This document shows, piece after piece, positions 1 through 8,293 of a stretch of 41,766 nt of DNA. The stretch spans positions 1 through 41,766 of the forward strand of contig NZ_LNQV01000035.1 in the NCBI RefSeq assembly GCF_001515305.1, given 5' to 3'. The notes under the pieces are model-generated. The model did not search any database. It had not been told where the DNA came from and saw only the letters and a list, made by a program, of their open reading frames with translations. Each line of letters opens with the position of its first letter. Positions within the stretch are counted from its first letter, which is position 1. The position numbers were made by a program, and so were the translations under genes. Source of the DNA: Aquitalea pelogenes. GTDB lineage: Bacteria; Pseudomonadota; Gammaproteobacteria; Burkholderiales; Chromobacteriaceae.

Positions 1-114
1 GACTTCCTTCCTCCCGGTACGCTGGTCGTGACCCAGGGAGAACAGCAGGATTTCCAGCTTGTTGGTCCCTGCCAGTTTTGTTCTGGCATCGATTTTTTTT
101 AGCAGATCTGACAC
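1..114 (-). CDS. cheV: Chemotaxis coupling protein CheV, N-terminal 38 residues (runs off left edge)
   Basis: The reverse strand reads MSDLLKKIDARTKLAG and then NKLEILLFSLG...RTGRKEV before the window ends. This matches the start of CheV, a CheW-like scaffold fused to a response-regulator receiver that couples chemoreceptors to the CheA kinase. The hallmark is the short helix plus 'ARTKLAGTNKLEILLF' at the entry of the CheW domain; the receiver would lie outside the window. The start is GTG at 114-112, chosen because a TAGGG Shine-Dalgarno-like stretch sits 7 bases upstream. The stop of a possible small gene at 124-126 overlaps this ribosome site. The plus strand also stays open over 1-102, but that reading resembles no family. 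Confidence in the family is good despite the short length. Confidence 0.8.
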   Translation of the reverse strand, partial: MSDLLKKIDARTKLAGTNKLEILLFSLGHDQRTGRKEV

Positions 115-123
115 GAAAGCACC

Positions 124-288
124 CTAGGCAATAAGTGGAAGAAATACGGCACACAAACAGACCGGTTTGCCTTGCGGGCCCGGCTGGCGCTGTGCAGCAT
201 TCAGATATTCACGGTATAGCGGAAACGGTTCCAGTTGGCTGCTGGCTTTGCATGTGCCGGTGCTTGAACTGGATTTTTTAGAATTCAT
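124..288 (-). CDS. Possible small hypothetical protein upstream of cheV (54 aa)
   Basis: An ATG at 288-286 opens a 54-codon frame ending in TAG at 126-124, on the same strand as cheV and 9 bases before its start. The product begins MNSKKSSSST, has three cysteines, includes LEPFPLYREYLNAAQ in the middle and ends in a hydrophobic stretch (VCLCAVFLPLIA). I recognise no family. In its favour, the stop codon overlaps the ribosome site of cheV, as in translational coupling. Against it, I see no Shine-Dalgarno sequence before the ATG and the upstream sequence is AT-rich. It could instead be part of the cheV leader. Treat as tentative. Confidence 0.3.
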   Translation of the reverse strand: MNSKKSSSSTGTCKASSQLEPFPLYREYLNAAQRQPGPQGKPVCLCAVFLPLIA

Positions 289-340
289 TTAAATTTATTC
301 TGGTTTTTATTGATTGTTCAGTATTGCCCCAATAAACCAC

Positions 341-370
341 ACTATAGCCACTGTCATTGAAAACAGCCAA
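341..370 (-). promoter_or_regulatory. Candidate sigma-70 promoter for cheV / small ORF
   Basis: On the minus strand a TTGGCT (370-365) and a TATAGT (346-341) are separated by 18 bases, a fair match to -35/-10 elements. Transcription would start near 334 and read into the small frame at 288 and cheV at 114. The 289-479 interval is clearly more AT-rich than its surroundings, as expected for a promoter region. I see nothing else in it, and no sigma-28 consensus on the cheV strand. Confidence 0.35.
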
Positions 371-479
371 GCACTGCCAGATTATTTATGCGGCAGGTCA
401 AATGAACGGATACGGCGGGTCAGTATAAACATTTCCGCATGACATGATTTGTCTGTACGCATGGAAAAACAATATGTCT

Positions 480-905
480 TCATGGTGGGTTGGACATGCC
501 CTCATTTTGCGAAGGCAGGCGGCACATCACGCTGCTGCGCAGTTGCTTGCGCTGGCTGTCTGCTGCCAGGTCGACAATCCAGCCGCCGGGGGCATTGGAC
601 ATCAGCAAGGCCACACGCTGTCCCTTGCCTTGCATGATGTCACGGTAAACCGTGAGGTCATCCACATGCAGCTGCCCCTGATCGGTAGTGATGCTGTAAC
701 TGGTGACAAAGGCACTGCCTCTGGCTTCCGGATATTCCCGCCCCCAGCCAATCAGGAAATGGCGGACCTGGCAAAGCCCGGACGCCTCGGATGGCGCATG
801 GGGTTTGGCCGGAGCCGACCAGGATTGCAGCAAGTCCTTGCCGCTTTGCAGCCAGCTGCTGCAGCCAGCCAGCAGCAAGGTACACAAAATGAGTATGGCC
901 CGCAT
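480..905 (-). CDS. Putative lipoprotein, 141 aa, unknown function
   Basis: The product starts MRAILILCTLLLAGCSSW, a lipoprotein signal peptide with lipobox LAGC; cleavage would leave Cys-15 for lipidation. The mature part is about 125 residues, mixed polar, with a conserved-looking core (LCQVRHFLIGWGREYPEARG, later a WIVDLAADSQRKQLRSSV segment). The start at 905 is preferred over upstream in-frame ATGs because GGAG lies 4-5 bases before it. The gene points away from the PAS-GGDEF-EAL gene that starts near 1130, so the 906-1129 gap is a divergent promoter region in which I find no strong consensus element. I do not recognise the family; envelope localisation is the only safe inference. Confidence 0.6.
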   Translation of the reverse strand: MRAILILCTLLLAGCSSWLQSGKDLLQSWSAPAKPHAPSEASGLCQVRHFLIGWGREYPEARGSAFVTSYSITTDQGQLHVDDLTVYRDIMQGKGQRVALLMSNAPGGWIVDLAADSQRKQLRSSVMCRLPSQNEGMSNPP

Positions 906-1129
906 GGGACTCCGGATATTCAACAATGCCGCCATGTAGCGGTGTCTCAACGCAACCTGGCAACAGGATGGCATTGCCATGTGTCACGTCATGGTTGGCG
1001 CATGCTACCGTAAATTTGCCGCTCTGCGGAATGCCTGCCCATGTAAATCCTAGGTGCAGGGGGATGGCCCCTTTTCTGGTGCGGGCATGTTTATTGCTGC
1101 GTTTTATCCCATCCTGTCACCGACAACGC

Positions 1130-3264
1130 ATGTACAGCCCGATGCCCAGCACACAATCCTTGCGTCCTGTTTCCCTGCATGCCCATGCCGTAAACGGTTT
1201 CCAGCCGGCGGCACTGGAAAACCTGATTCATCATCTTGATGGCATGGCCTATCGCGGTCGGCATGACCCGGAGCGTCACATGCAGTTTGTCAGCCGTGGT
1301 TGCCTGGCCTTGTGCGGTTACAGCGCGGCCCAGCTGACCGCCAGCAGTGGCGGCTGGATGGGGGTGATTCACAAGGATGACCGCCAGGCGGTGGCCGAGG
1401 CGCTGGCCAGCAGCCTGCGTGGCAATGGCCGTTTTGCCTTGCAGTACCGGATACGGACTGCGGGTGGCCAGCTGCGTCATGTACGGGAAAGCGGGGTGGC
1501 GTCGCCGGACGGCGATGGCATGGTACTGGAAGGTTTCGTGATGGATGTCACCAGCCAGCAGCGCACTATTCGTGCATTGGCGCAGGCCGAGATGCGATAT
1601 CGCACCATTTTCGAGCATGCGCAGGAGGGCATTTTCCAGAGCAGCAAGACCGGCCGTTACCTGGCGGCCAATCCGGCCCTGGCGCGGCTGTATGGTTATG
1701 CTTCGCCGGAGGAGCTGATCCTGAATCTGTCCGACATCAGCTGCCAGCTGTATGTGGAAGCCGGTCGGCGCGAGGAATTCCTGCGGCTGATGGAAACGGC
1801 GGGCGAGGTGGTGAATTTCGAGTCCGAGGTCTACCGCAAGGATGGCCAGCGCATCTGGATATCCGAGAATGCGCATGTGGTGTCATCGGAACACGGCCGT
1901 TTCCTGTATTACGAGGGCACGGTGCAGGATATTTCCGAACGCAAGCATTACCAGCAACAGCTGGAAATGCAGGCCAATTTTGACGCTCTCACCGGGCTGC
2001 CAACCGCGCCTTGCTGTACGACAGGCTGAAGCAGAGTGTGGCCAGGGCCGCGCGGGCGCAAAGCAGGCTGGCGGTGGTGTTCATCGATCTGGACAACTTC
2101 AAGTTCATCAACGACAACCTGGGGCATGACGCGGGCGACCAGTTGCTCAAGACCGTGGCCGGGCGTATTGCCGGCAGCATCCGCAAGCTCGATACCGTGG
2201 CCAGGCTGGGCGGGGACGAGTTTGTGCTGATCCTGAATGATCTGGATAGCGAGGAGGGCCTGTGGACCTTGCTCGAACGCATCCGGCTCAAGACCAGCCA
2301 GCCGGTGCTGCTGCAAGAGCACAGTTGCAATGTCAGCGCCAGCATGGGGGTGGCACTGTACCCGCGCGACGGTGTGGACGAGCAGACCTTGCTGCGTCAC
2401 GCCGATGTGGCCATGTATGCCGCCAAGGCGGCAGGCAAGGATAATCTGCATTTCTTTACCGGCAAGCTGGACCAGCAGTCGGACGAGCGCTTCACGCTGG
2501 AGCGCGAAATGCGGCTGGCGCTGGAGCAGGATGGTTTCAGCGTGGCCTATCAGCCCAAGTTTGACCGGCACGGCAAGATGGTTGGCGTGGAGGCGCTGGC
2601 ACGCTGGCACCACGCCCAGCTGGGCGATATCGGGCCGGACCGCTTCATTCCGGTGGCAGAGGAGTGCGGCTTGATCCTGCCGCTGACCATGTCCATCCTG
2701 CGCAAGGCCAGCATGGCCATTGCCCGCTATAACCGCATGGCGGCCAGCAGCATCAGTCTGGCGGTCAATCTGTCGCCACGCCTGTTCGAGCGTGACCACC
2801 TGTGCCGCGAGCTGGCCAGCGCACTGGCCGACAGCGGCTTGTCACCTGATTTGCTGGAGCTGGAAATCACCGAATCCCTGCTGCTGGGCGATACCGAACA
2901 CATCATCAGCCAGATGCAGGAATTGCAGGGCTGGGGCGCGCAACTGGCGATGGACGATTTTGGTACCGGTTATTCCTCGCTGGCTTATCTGGTGCGCTTT
3001 CCGCTTGGCATCATCAAGATAGACCGCAGCCTGGTGGCAGGCATTGAAAGCAATGAACAGCAACGCATGGTGGTGAGCGCCGTGGTGACGCTGGGGCGCA
3101 ATCTGGGCAAGACGGTGGTGGCCGAAGGCGTGGAAACGGCAGAGCAATTGCAGCTGCTGCGCGAGATGGAATGTTGCCAGTACCAGGGCTTTGGCCTGTC
3201 GGTGCCGCTGAGCGAGGCGGCCTTGCACGGCCGCCTGCAACAAGAGGCGGCCTGCTGTGGCTGA
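1130..3264 (+). pseudogene. PAS-PAS-GGDEF-EAL cyclic-di-GMP protein, split by a one-base deletion
   Basis: Two PAS domains (about residues 20-135 and 145-270) lead into a GGDEF domain (about 285-445) and an EAL domain (about 460-705). The GGDEF active site (ARLGGDEF) and the inhibitory I-site (RKLD, five residues upstream) are intact. So are the EAL catalytic elements EALARW, EITES, DDFGTGYSS, KIDRS and AEGVET, so both synthesis and hydrolysis of cyclic-di-GMP are possible. The frame breaks at 2000-2001. The first frame ends at 2029 just after LTGLP, and the second frame continues with NRALLYDRL. Adding one C to the CC at 2000-2001 restores the family-standard LTGLPNRALLYDRL and a 711-residue protein. 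No membrane segment is seen, so it should be cytosolic. The start is uncertain (1130 or 1142; neither has a good ribosome site). The gene converges with eutC, 5 bases away. The break may be a sequencing error. Confidence 0.8.
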
Positions 3265-3269
3265 AGTCC

Positions 3270-4094
3270 TCAGTCCTGCTGTGCGGCCAGCGCCAGTTGT
3301 TGTTGCAGCTGCAGCCAGCCGGCCTCGGCAGCACTGCCGTCCTTGAGTGCCACGCCGGTGCCGCTGGTACGACCTGCGCGGATCAGCCAGGCCAGTTTAT
3401 AAGCTGCCAGAGGGTAGGGCAGGCCTTGCGGGCGCACATTGGAAATGCAGTTGCGCGCCGAATCCATGCAGCCCACCCGTGGTGCGCTGGTGAGATATAC
3501 CCCCAGGCTGTCCGGTGAGCTCAGGCCGGGGCGCTCGCCAATCAGCATCACCACCATGGCCGCCTGCAGGCATTCACCCACTTCATCGGCCAGGGCCACC
3601 CGCGCTTCGGTGGCCAATACCACCGGCCCCACCCGCAAGCCCTGCTCCTGCAACAGCGGCAGGGTGGCAGCGATCAGTGGCACGGCATGGCTGGCCACTG
3701 CGCGGGCTGACAAACCATCTCCCACCACGAACAGCACATCACAGGGTTCCACTCCGGCAGCCAGCAGGCTGGCGCGGCTGTCCGGGTGCAGGCGACGGCC
3801 CTGGTCCGGCCGTTGCAGATAGGCTGCGCGGCTGGGTGCGGCACTGCGCACTTGCAGGCTGGCCAATTGCAGGTCTTGCAGGGATGCGCTCAGTGCGGAC
3901 AGCTCCAGCGGCGTGTGCACGGCATCGCGGGCCTGGGCATGGGCCAGGGCAAAGCGCAGGGTTTCGCGCGTGGGCAGGCTAGAGCCCACCCGTCCCAGCG
4001 CAATGCGCGCCACGGTATGGCTGGCCAGCTCCTGCCAGCTGTCTTCGGTGATGGCACTGTTGCCGGTGGTGGCCGGGCTGAACGGGGCATTCAT
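3270..4094 (-). CDS. eutC: Ethanolamine ammonia-lyase small subunit EutC
   Basis: This 274-residue protein is the small subunit of the adenosylcobalamin-dependent lyase that converts ethanolamine to acetaldehyde and ammonia. It carries the EutC signatures VVGDGLSARAV, LIGERPGLSSPDSLGVY and the C-terminal RNCISNVRPQGL, and its length is normal. The variable N-terminal region is short. The ATG at 4094-4092 overlaps the stop of eutB in an ATGA arrangement, so the two subunits are translationally coupled. The order permease-eutB-eutC with no carboxysome genes is the short, Pseudomonas-like version of the pathway, in which acetaldehyde is oxidised by a dehydrogenase encoded elsewhere. No terminator is visible before the convergent gene at 3264. 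Confidence 0.95.
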   Translation of the reverse strand: MNAPFSPATTGNSAITEDSWQELASHTVARIALGRVGSSLPTRETLRFALAHAQARDAVHTPLELSALSASLQDLQLASLQVRSAAPSRAAYLQRPDQGRRLHPDSRASLLAAGVEPCDVLFVVGDGLSARAVASHAVPLIAATLPLLQEQGLRVGPVVLATEARVALADEVGECLQAAMVVMLIGERPGLSSPDSLGVYLTSAPRVGCMDSARNCISNVRPQGLPYPLAAYKLAWLIRAGRTSGTGVALKDGSAAEAGWLQLQQQLALAAQQD

Positions 4095-5473
4095 CGGAAG
4101 GTCTCCATCAATTGCAGCAAGGCTTGCTGGCGGTCTTGTGCCTGTAGCTTGCCGGCGCGGGTAATGGCCATGCTTTCCAGCCAGTCTTCAAACTCCGGAG
4201 CCCGCTTCAGGCCCAGCAACTGACGCAGGTAGAGTGCATCGTGAAACGAGGTGCTCTGATAACCCAGCATGATGTCGTCGGCACCGGGCACGCCAATGAT
4301 GAAGTGGATGCCCGCCGTGCCCAACAGGGTGAGCAGGCTGTCCATATCGTCCTGGTCGGCTTCGGCATGGTTGGTATAGCAGATGTCGCAGCCCATGGGC
4401 AGGCCCAGCAGCTTGCCGCAGAAATGGTCTTCCAGCCCGGCGCGGATGATCTGCTTGCCGTTGTACAGGTATTCCGGGCCGATGAAGCCCACCACGGTAT
4501 TCACCAGCAGCGGCGAGAAATGCCGCGCCACTGCATAGGCGCGCACTTCGCAGGTTTGCTGGTCCACGCCCCAGTGGGCGTTGGCCGACAGCGCGCTGCC
4601 CTGGCCTGTTTCGAAGTACATCACATTGTCGCCCACCGTGCCGCGGCGCAGCTCCAGTGCGGCCTGCTGTGCTTCGCCCAGCACCGCCAGATTGATGCCG
4701 AAGCCGCTATTGGCTTTTTCCGTACCGGCAATCGACTGGAACACCAGATCCACCGGTGCGCCGCGCCGGATGAGTTCCAGCGTGCTGGTGACGTGGGTGA
4801 GCACGCAGCTCTGGGTGGGAATGGCATAGCGCTGGCGTACTTCATCCATCATCGCCAGCATGGTGTGGATGGCTTCCGGGCTGTCGCTGGCCGGATTGAT
4901 GCCGATTACCGCATCGCCAGCGCCGTACAGCAGGCCGTCCAGCATGGCGGCGGCAATGCCGCGTGCGTCGTCAGTGGGGTGGTTGGGCTGCAGGCGTACG
5001 CCCATGTGACCGGGCAGGCCCTGCGTGTTGCGAAAACGGGTGATCACCCGGCATTTGCTGGCCACCCATATCAGGTCCTGGTTGCGCATCAGCTTGCTGA
5101 CGGCGGACACCATTTCCGGCGTCAGGCCGGGCGCCACGGCGGCCAGGGTGTTGCTGTTGGCGGCATCGGACAGCAGCCAGTCGCGCAGGCCACCCACGGT
5201 CAGGTGGCGGATGGGGGCAAAGGCGTGGGCGTCGTGGCTGTCGATGATCAGGCGGCTGACTTCGTCTTCTTCGTAGGGAATCAGCAGCTCTTGCAAGAAA
5301 GTAGTGAGTGGCACGTCGGCCAGACACATTTGTGCCGCCACACGCTCTTCGGCGCTGCTGGCGGCTATCCCGGCCAGCTGGTCGCCCGAACGCAAGGGCG
5401 TGGCGCGGGCCAGCAGGGTTTTCAGGTCGTCAAACTGGTAACGGTGCGGGCCGATGGTGATGGCGTAGGACAT
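4091..5473 (-). CDS. eutB: Ethanolamine ammonia-lyase large subunit EutB
   Basis: This 460-residue protein is the catalytic TIM-barrel subunit of ethanolamine ammonia-lyase, which binds substrate and, with EutC, adenosylcobalamin. The sequence matches EutB throughout: DSHDAHAFAPIRHLTVG near the N-terminus, GHMGVRLQPNHPTDDARGI, GDAVIGINPASDS, a FQSIAGTEKANSGFG stretch, YFETGQGSALSANAHWGVDQQT, and PMGCDICYTNHAEADQDDMD near the C-terminus. Length is typical (450-465). It lies 38 bases after the permease gene and overlaps eutC by 4 bases, forming a permease-eutB-eutC operon. Expression probably depends on the divergent AraC-type regulator at 7304. Confidence 0.96.
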   Translation of the reverse strand: MSYAITIGPHRYQFDDLKTLLARATPLRSGDQLAGIAASSAEERVAAQMCLADVPLTTFLQELLIPYEEDEVSRLIIDSHDAHAFAPIRHLTVGGLRDWLLSDAANSNTLAAVAPGLTPEMVSAVSKLMRNQDLIWVASKCRVITRFRNTQGLPGHMGVRLQPNHPTDDARGIAAAMLDGLLYGAGDAVIGINPASDSPEAIHTMLAMMDEVRQRYAIPTQSCVLTHVTSTLELIRRGAPVDLVFQSIAGTEKANSGFGINLAVLGEAQQAALELRRGTVGDNVMYFETGQGSALSANAHWGVDQQTCEVRAYAVARHFSPLLVNTVVGFIGPEYLYNGKQIIRAGLEDHFCGKLLGLPMGCDICYTNHAEADQDDMDSLLTLLGTAGIHFIIGVPGADDIMLGYQSTSFHDALYLRQLLGLKRAPEFEDWLESMAITRAGKLQAQDRQQALLQLMETFR

Positions 5474-5511
5474 GGTTTACCGGGGTGTGCCGGGCACACC
5501 CCGCCTCTCTC

Positions 5512-6927
5512 TTATTCGCTACGGGCAACAGCAGGTTTCAGCGTGGTGGCATCGCCACCTTCCAGCAGATGATCGCTGGCGGCAGCAGCACGCTGGCGAT
5601 GGGTCAGCAGGTAGTAGGCATAGGCCACGGCCAGGCTGCCGGCAAAAATCAGCGCCAGCAACTGGTTGTACCAGATCATGGCCACCAGGCATACCACCGC
5701 GCAGGCCAGTGCCAGGCCGGGCAGCAGCGGGTAGGCCGGTGCGCTGAACGGACGGGTCAGGGTGGGTTCACTGCGGCGCAGTTTGAACAGGGCCAGCATG
5801 GACACGATGTACATCACGATGGCACCGAACACCGACAGGGTGACGATGTTGGCGGTCAGCGGCTGACCGGCAATCTGGATCAGGTCGTCACTGAAGATGG
5901 CGGCAATGCCGACAATCCCGCCCACGATGATGGCGCGATGCGGTGTCTTGAAACGCGGGTGGATTACCGCCAGCATCGGCGGCAGGTAACCGGCACGGGC
6001 CAGCGCGAAGATCTGGCGCGAATAGCCCATGATGATGCCGTGGAAGCTGGCAATCAGGCCCAGGAGGCCCAGCCATACCAGCATGTGCAGCCAGCCGCTG
6101 TTGCTGCCCACGATCAGCTTCATTGCCTGCGGCAGCGGGTCGTTGATGTTGGCCAGCTTGCTCCAGTCACCGGCACCGCCTGCCATGATCATCACGCCCA
6201 TGGCCAGCGCCACCAGGGTGAGGATGCCGGCTACATAGGCGCGCGGAATGGTGCGGCTGGGGTCCTTGGCTTCTTCGGCGGCCATGGCGGCGCCTTCAAT
6301 GGCCAGGAAGAACCAGATGGCAAACGGAATGGCGGCAAACATGCCACCGATGGCGCTCAGGCTGAAGCTGTCGCTACCAGCCCAGCCGTGGTGGGTGAAG
6401 TTGTCCCAACTGAAGCCCGGCGATACCACGCCCATGAACAGCAGCAGTTCAAAGATGGCCAGCAGGGTGACCACCAGCTCGAAGGCTGCGGCCACGCTGA
6501 CACCCACGATATTCAGCGCCATGAACACGATGTAGGCGCCACAGGCAATCCACTTGGCGCTCAGCTCGGGAAACTGCACGTTCAGGTAGGCGCCAATGGC
6601 CAGCGCAATGGCCGGCGGAGCAAACACGAATTCGCACAAGGTGGCATAACCGGCCAGAAAGCCGCCAACCGGGCCAAAGGCGCGGCGGGCATAGGCAAAC
6701 GGTCCGCCCGCATGCGGAATGGCGGTGGTCAGCTCGGTAAAGCTGAAAATGAAGGCGGTATACATGATGGCGACAAACACCGAGCTGAGCAGAAAGCCCA
6801 GCGTACCGGCCTGGGCCCAGCCATAGCTCCAGCCGAAGTATTCTCCCGAGATCACCAGCCCGACGGCGATCCCCCATAGTTGCCAGCCGCCCAGCTTGCG
6901 CGCCAGGCCGTGATTGCTGTTGCTCAT
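5512..6927 (-). CDS. eat: Ethanolamine permease (APC superfamily)
   Basis: This 471-residue, multi-spanning inner-membrane protein of the amino acid-polyamine-organocation family has about 12 hydrophobic segments. The opening GGWQLWGIAVGLVISGEYFG and the AIPHAGGPFAYARRAFGPVGGFLAGY segment are characteristic of ethanolamine permeases. It imports ethanolamine for EutBC, with which it forms an operon. The ATG at 6927-6925 is preferred because GAGG lies about 8 bases upstream; longer in-frame readings extend into the intergenic region and have no homology-like character. Substrate assignment rests on the family signature plus the eutBC context. Confidence 0.92.
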   Translation of the reverse strand: MSNSNHGLARKLGGWQLWGIAVGLVISGEYFGWSYGWAQAGTLGFLLSSVFVAIMYTAFIFSFTELTTAIPHAGGPFAYARRAFGPVGGFLAGYATLCEFVFAPPAIALAIGAYLNVQFPELSAKWIACGAYIVFMALNIVGVSVAAAFELVVTLLAIFELLLFMGVVSPGFSWDNFTHHGWAGSDSFSLSAIGGMFAAIPFAIWFFLAIEGAAMAAEEAKDPSRTIPRAYVAGILTLVALAMGVMIMAGGAGDWSKLANINDPLPQAMKLIVGSNSGWLHMLVWLGLLGLIASFHGIIMGYSRQIFALARAGYLPPMLAVIHPRFKTPHRAIIVGGIVGIAAIFSDDLIQIAGQPLTANIVTLSVFGAIVMYIVSMLALFKLRRSEPTLTRPFSAPAYPLLPGLALACAVVCLVAMIWYNQLLALIFAGSLAVAYAYYLLTHRQRAAAASDHLLEGGDATTLKPAVARSE

Positions 6928-7159
6928 GACATTTCCTCTTTTTTGACTCACTTCTCCCTGCCCGGTGCGGTGGCTCCGGGGCCTGACAAGCATGCTAGGC
7001 AGGGTGTGGCGGTGGCCGTTATCGAAAATCGGAAAACAGCAAAGCCGTCCGTGACAGCCAACTGCCGCCGCGCGTGTCTGTGAGCGACAGTTTTGCAAGC
7101 GGCATGCCAGCTGCGGGCTGCCTGATAGTGCAGAGTGTGGCAATTTTTGCTGTGAATCA

Positions 7160-7205
7160 GCACCGTGATGAGGCATGCAAGCCCCGTGTTTGCACCGTGA
7201 CGGTG
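7160..7205. promoter_or_regulatory. Candidate operator repeats in the eut divergent promoter region
   Basis: The 376-base gap between the permease (6927) and the AraC-type gene (7304) holds a direct repeat GCACCGTGA at 7160-7168 and again at 7192-7200, 32 bases apart, about three helical turns. The second copy is also half of a perfect inverted repeat CACCGT-G-ACGGTG (7193-7205). AraC-family activators commonly bind direct repeats on one face of the helix, so these are candidate sites for the neighbouring EutR-like regulator. The rest of the gap (6928-7159, 7206-7303) shows no other convincing element. Confidence 0.35.
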
Positions 7206-7303
7206 AAATTTCCGATTTATGACAGCAAGAAGTCGCAAATACGCAGGCAAAGCTGGTGTGTTTCTTGCTATATCCTTGCAGATCAATGTATTGGGAGCCG
7301 CAC

Positions 7304-8293
7304 ATGGACCCGCTAAGCCAAGGATTGTCCCTGCAGTTTGTTACCCGTCTGGCGGATGACGCGGCGGATCAGGCCGCCTTCATCAGCGGCTGGGAGCAGG
7401 ATTACGCGCAGATTTCCTGTGGCCGTTTTTCCGGGCGGCTGGATGAGCTGTGCCTGGGACGCTTGCAGGTGTTCCGTGAATATTCGGCCCGCGAAACCTA
7501 CCAGCAATGCCAGCCCTGGCGTGGAGCCATCTGGTTTGGCATACCGGCGCCAGGCAGTGGTGAGCGCTTGCGCTTTCATGGCCGCAACGTGCCGCCTTCC
7601 GCCGTACTGGTGGCCATGGGCGGCAGTGACTTCACCTTGCGCACGCCGGACGATTTCACCATTTATGGCATCGTGCTGGAGCAGGAAGTGCTGGCCTCGC
7701 GTCATCAGCAACTGTTTGGCCGCGACTTGCCTGCGCACTGGCTGCAAAGCGCTGCGGTACGCCTGCCCGAAGCCAGCCACCGGCTGCTGTGTGGCCAGAT
7801 TTACGAGCTGCTGGCGCTGGCACGGCAAACGCCGGACAGCATTGGCCGCCAATTACTGCTGGATTGTTCGGTGGATGCCTTGTTGCTGGCCTTGAGCGAA
7901 GGGCAGGCGGAAGCCTCGCTGCGGCGCGAGGGCAGCAGCCAGCGTCATTGGCAATGGGTGGAACAGGCAAGGCAGCGTGCATTGCAACCGGCCAGCCAGT
8001 GGCTGACGGTGGAAGGACTGTGCCGCGAACTGCATGTGACGCGCCGTACCTTGCAAAACGGTTTTCAGGAAGTCACCGCCATGAGCCCGCTGCCCTTCCT
8101 GCGGGCACTGAGGCTTAATCAGGTGCGCCGTCTGCTGCGCTCGCCACAGGGCAGCGCGGACAGCATCCAGCAACTGGCGGAAGATTGGGGCTTTGCCAGT
8201 CCCAGCCATTTTACCTACGACTACCGCCGCCTGTTTGGCGAAACCCCCAGCCAGACCCGTCAGCAGCCGCAGCGCTTGGCACTTTCAGGCTAG
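7304..8293 (+). CDS. AraC-family transcriptional regulator, EutR-like
   Basis: This 329-residue regulator has an N-terminal sensing region of about 215 residues and a C-terminal AraC-type double helix-turn-helix (WLTVEGLCRELHVTRRTLQNGF, then a second helix pair ending in WGFASPSHFTYDYRRLFGETP). The N-terminal half (GRLQVFREYSARETYQQC, then the 'LVAMGGSDF' and 'FTIYGIVLE' segments) resembles the EutR-type sensor, which responds to ethanolamine and cobalamin. ATG at 7304 is chosen because GGGAG lies 6 bases upstream; an ATG at 7286 would bury that site. Divergent placement from the permease-eutBC operon supports activation of that operon. Its 3' end overlaps the convergent MocR gene by 9 bases. 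Confidence 0.85.
   Translation: MDPLSQGLSLQFVTRLADDAADQAAFISGWEQDYAQISCGRFSGRLDELCLGRLQVFREYSARETYQQCQPWRGAIWFGIPAPGSGERLRFHGRNVPPSAVLVAMGGSDFTLRTPDDFTIYGIVLEQEVLASRHQQLFGRDLPAHWLQSAAVRLPEASHRLLCGQIYELLALARQTPDSIGRQLLLDCSVDALLLALSEGQAEASLRREGSSQRHWQWVEQARQRALQPASQWLTVEGLCRELHVTRRTLQNGFQEVTAMSPLPFLRALRLNQVRRLLRSPQGSADSIQQLAEDWGFASPSHFTYDYRRLFGETPSQTRQQPQRLALSG

Noticed and set aside
1-102. Open plus-strand frame ending in TAG at 100-102, looking like the tail of a gene
   Set aside because: The minus strand over the same bases gives an unmistakable CheV N-terminus with a GTG start and ribosome site, so the plus reading is a shadow.
4241-6879. Two open plus-strand frames of over 440 codons opposite eutB and the permease
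   Set aside because: Gly/His/Gln-rich shadow translations of well-recognised minus-strand genes.
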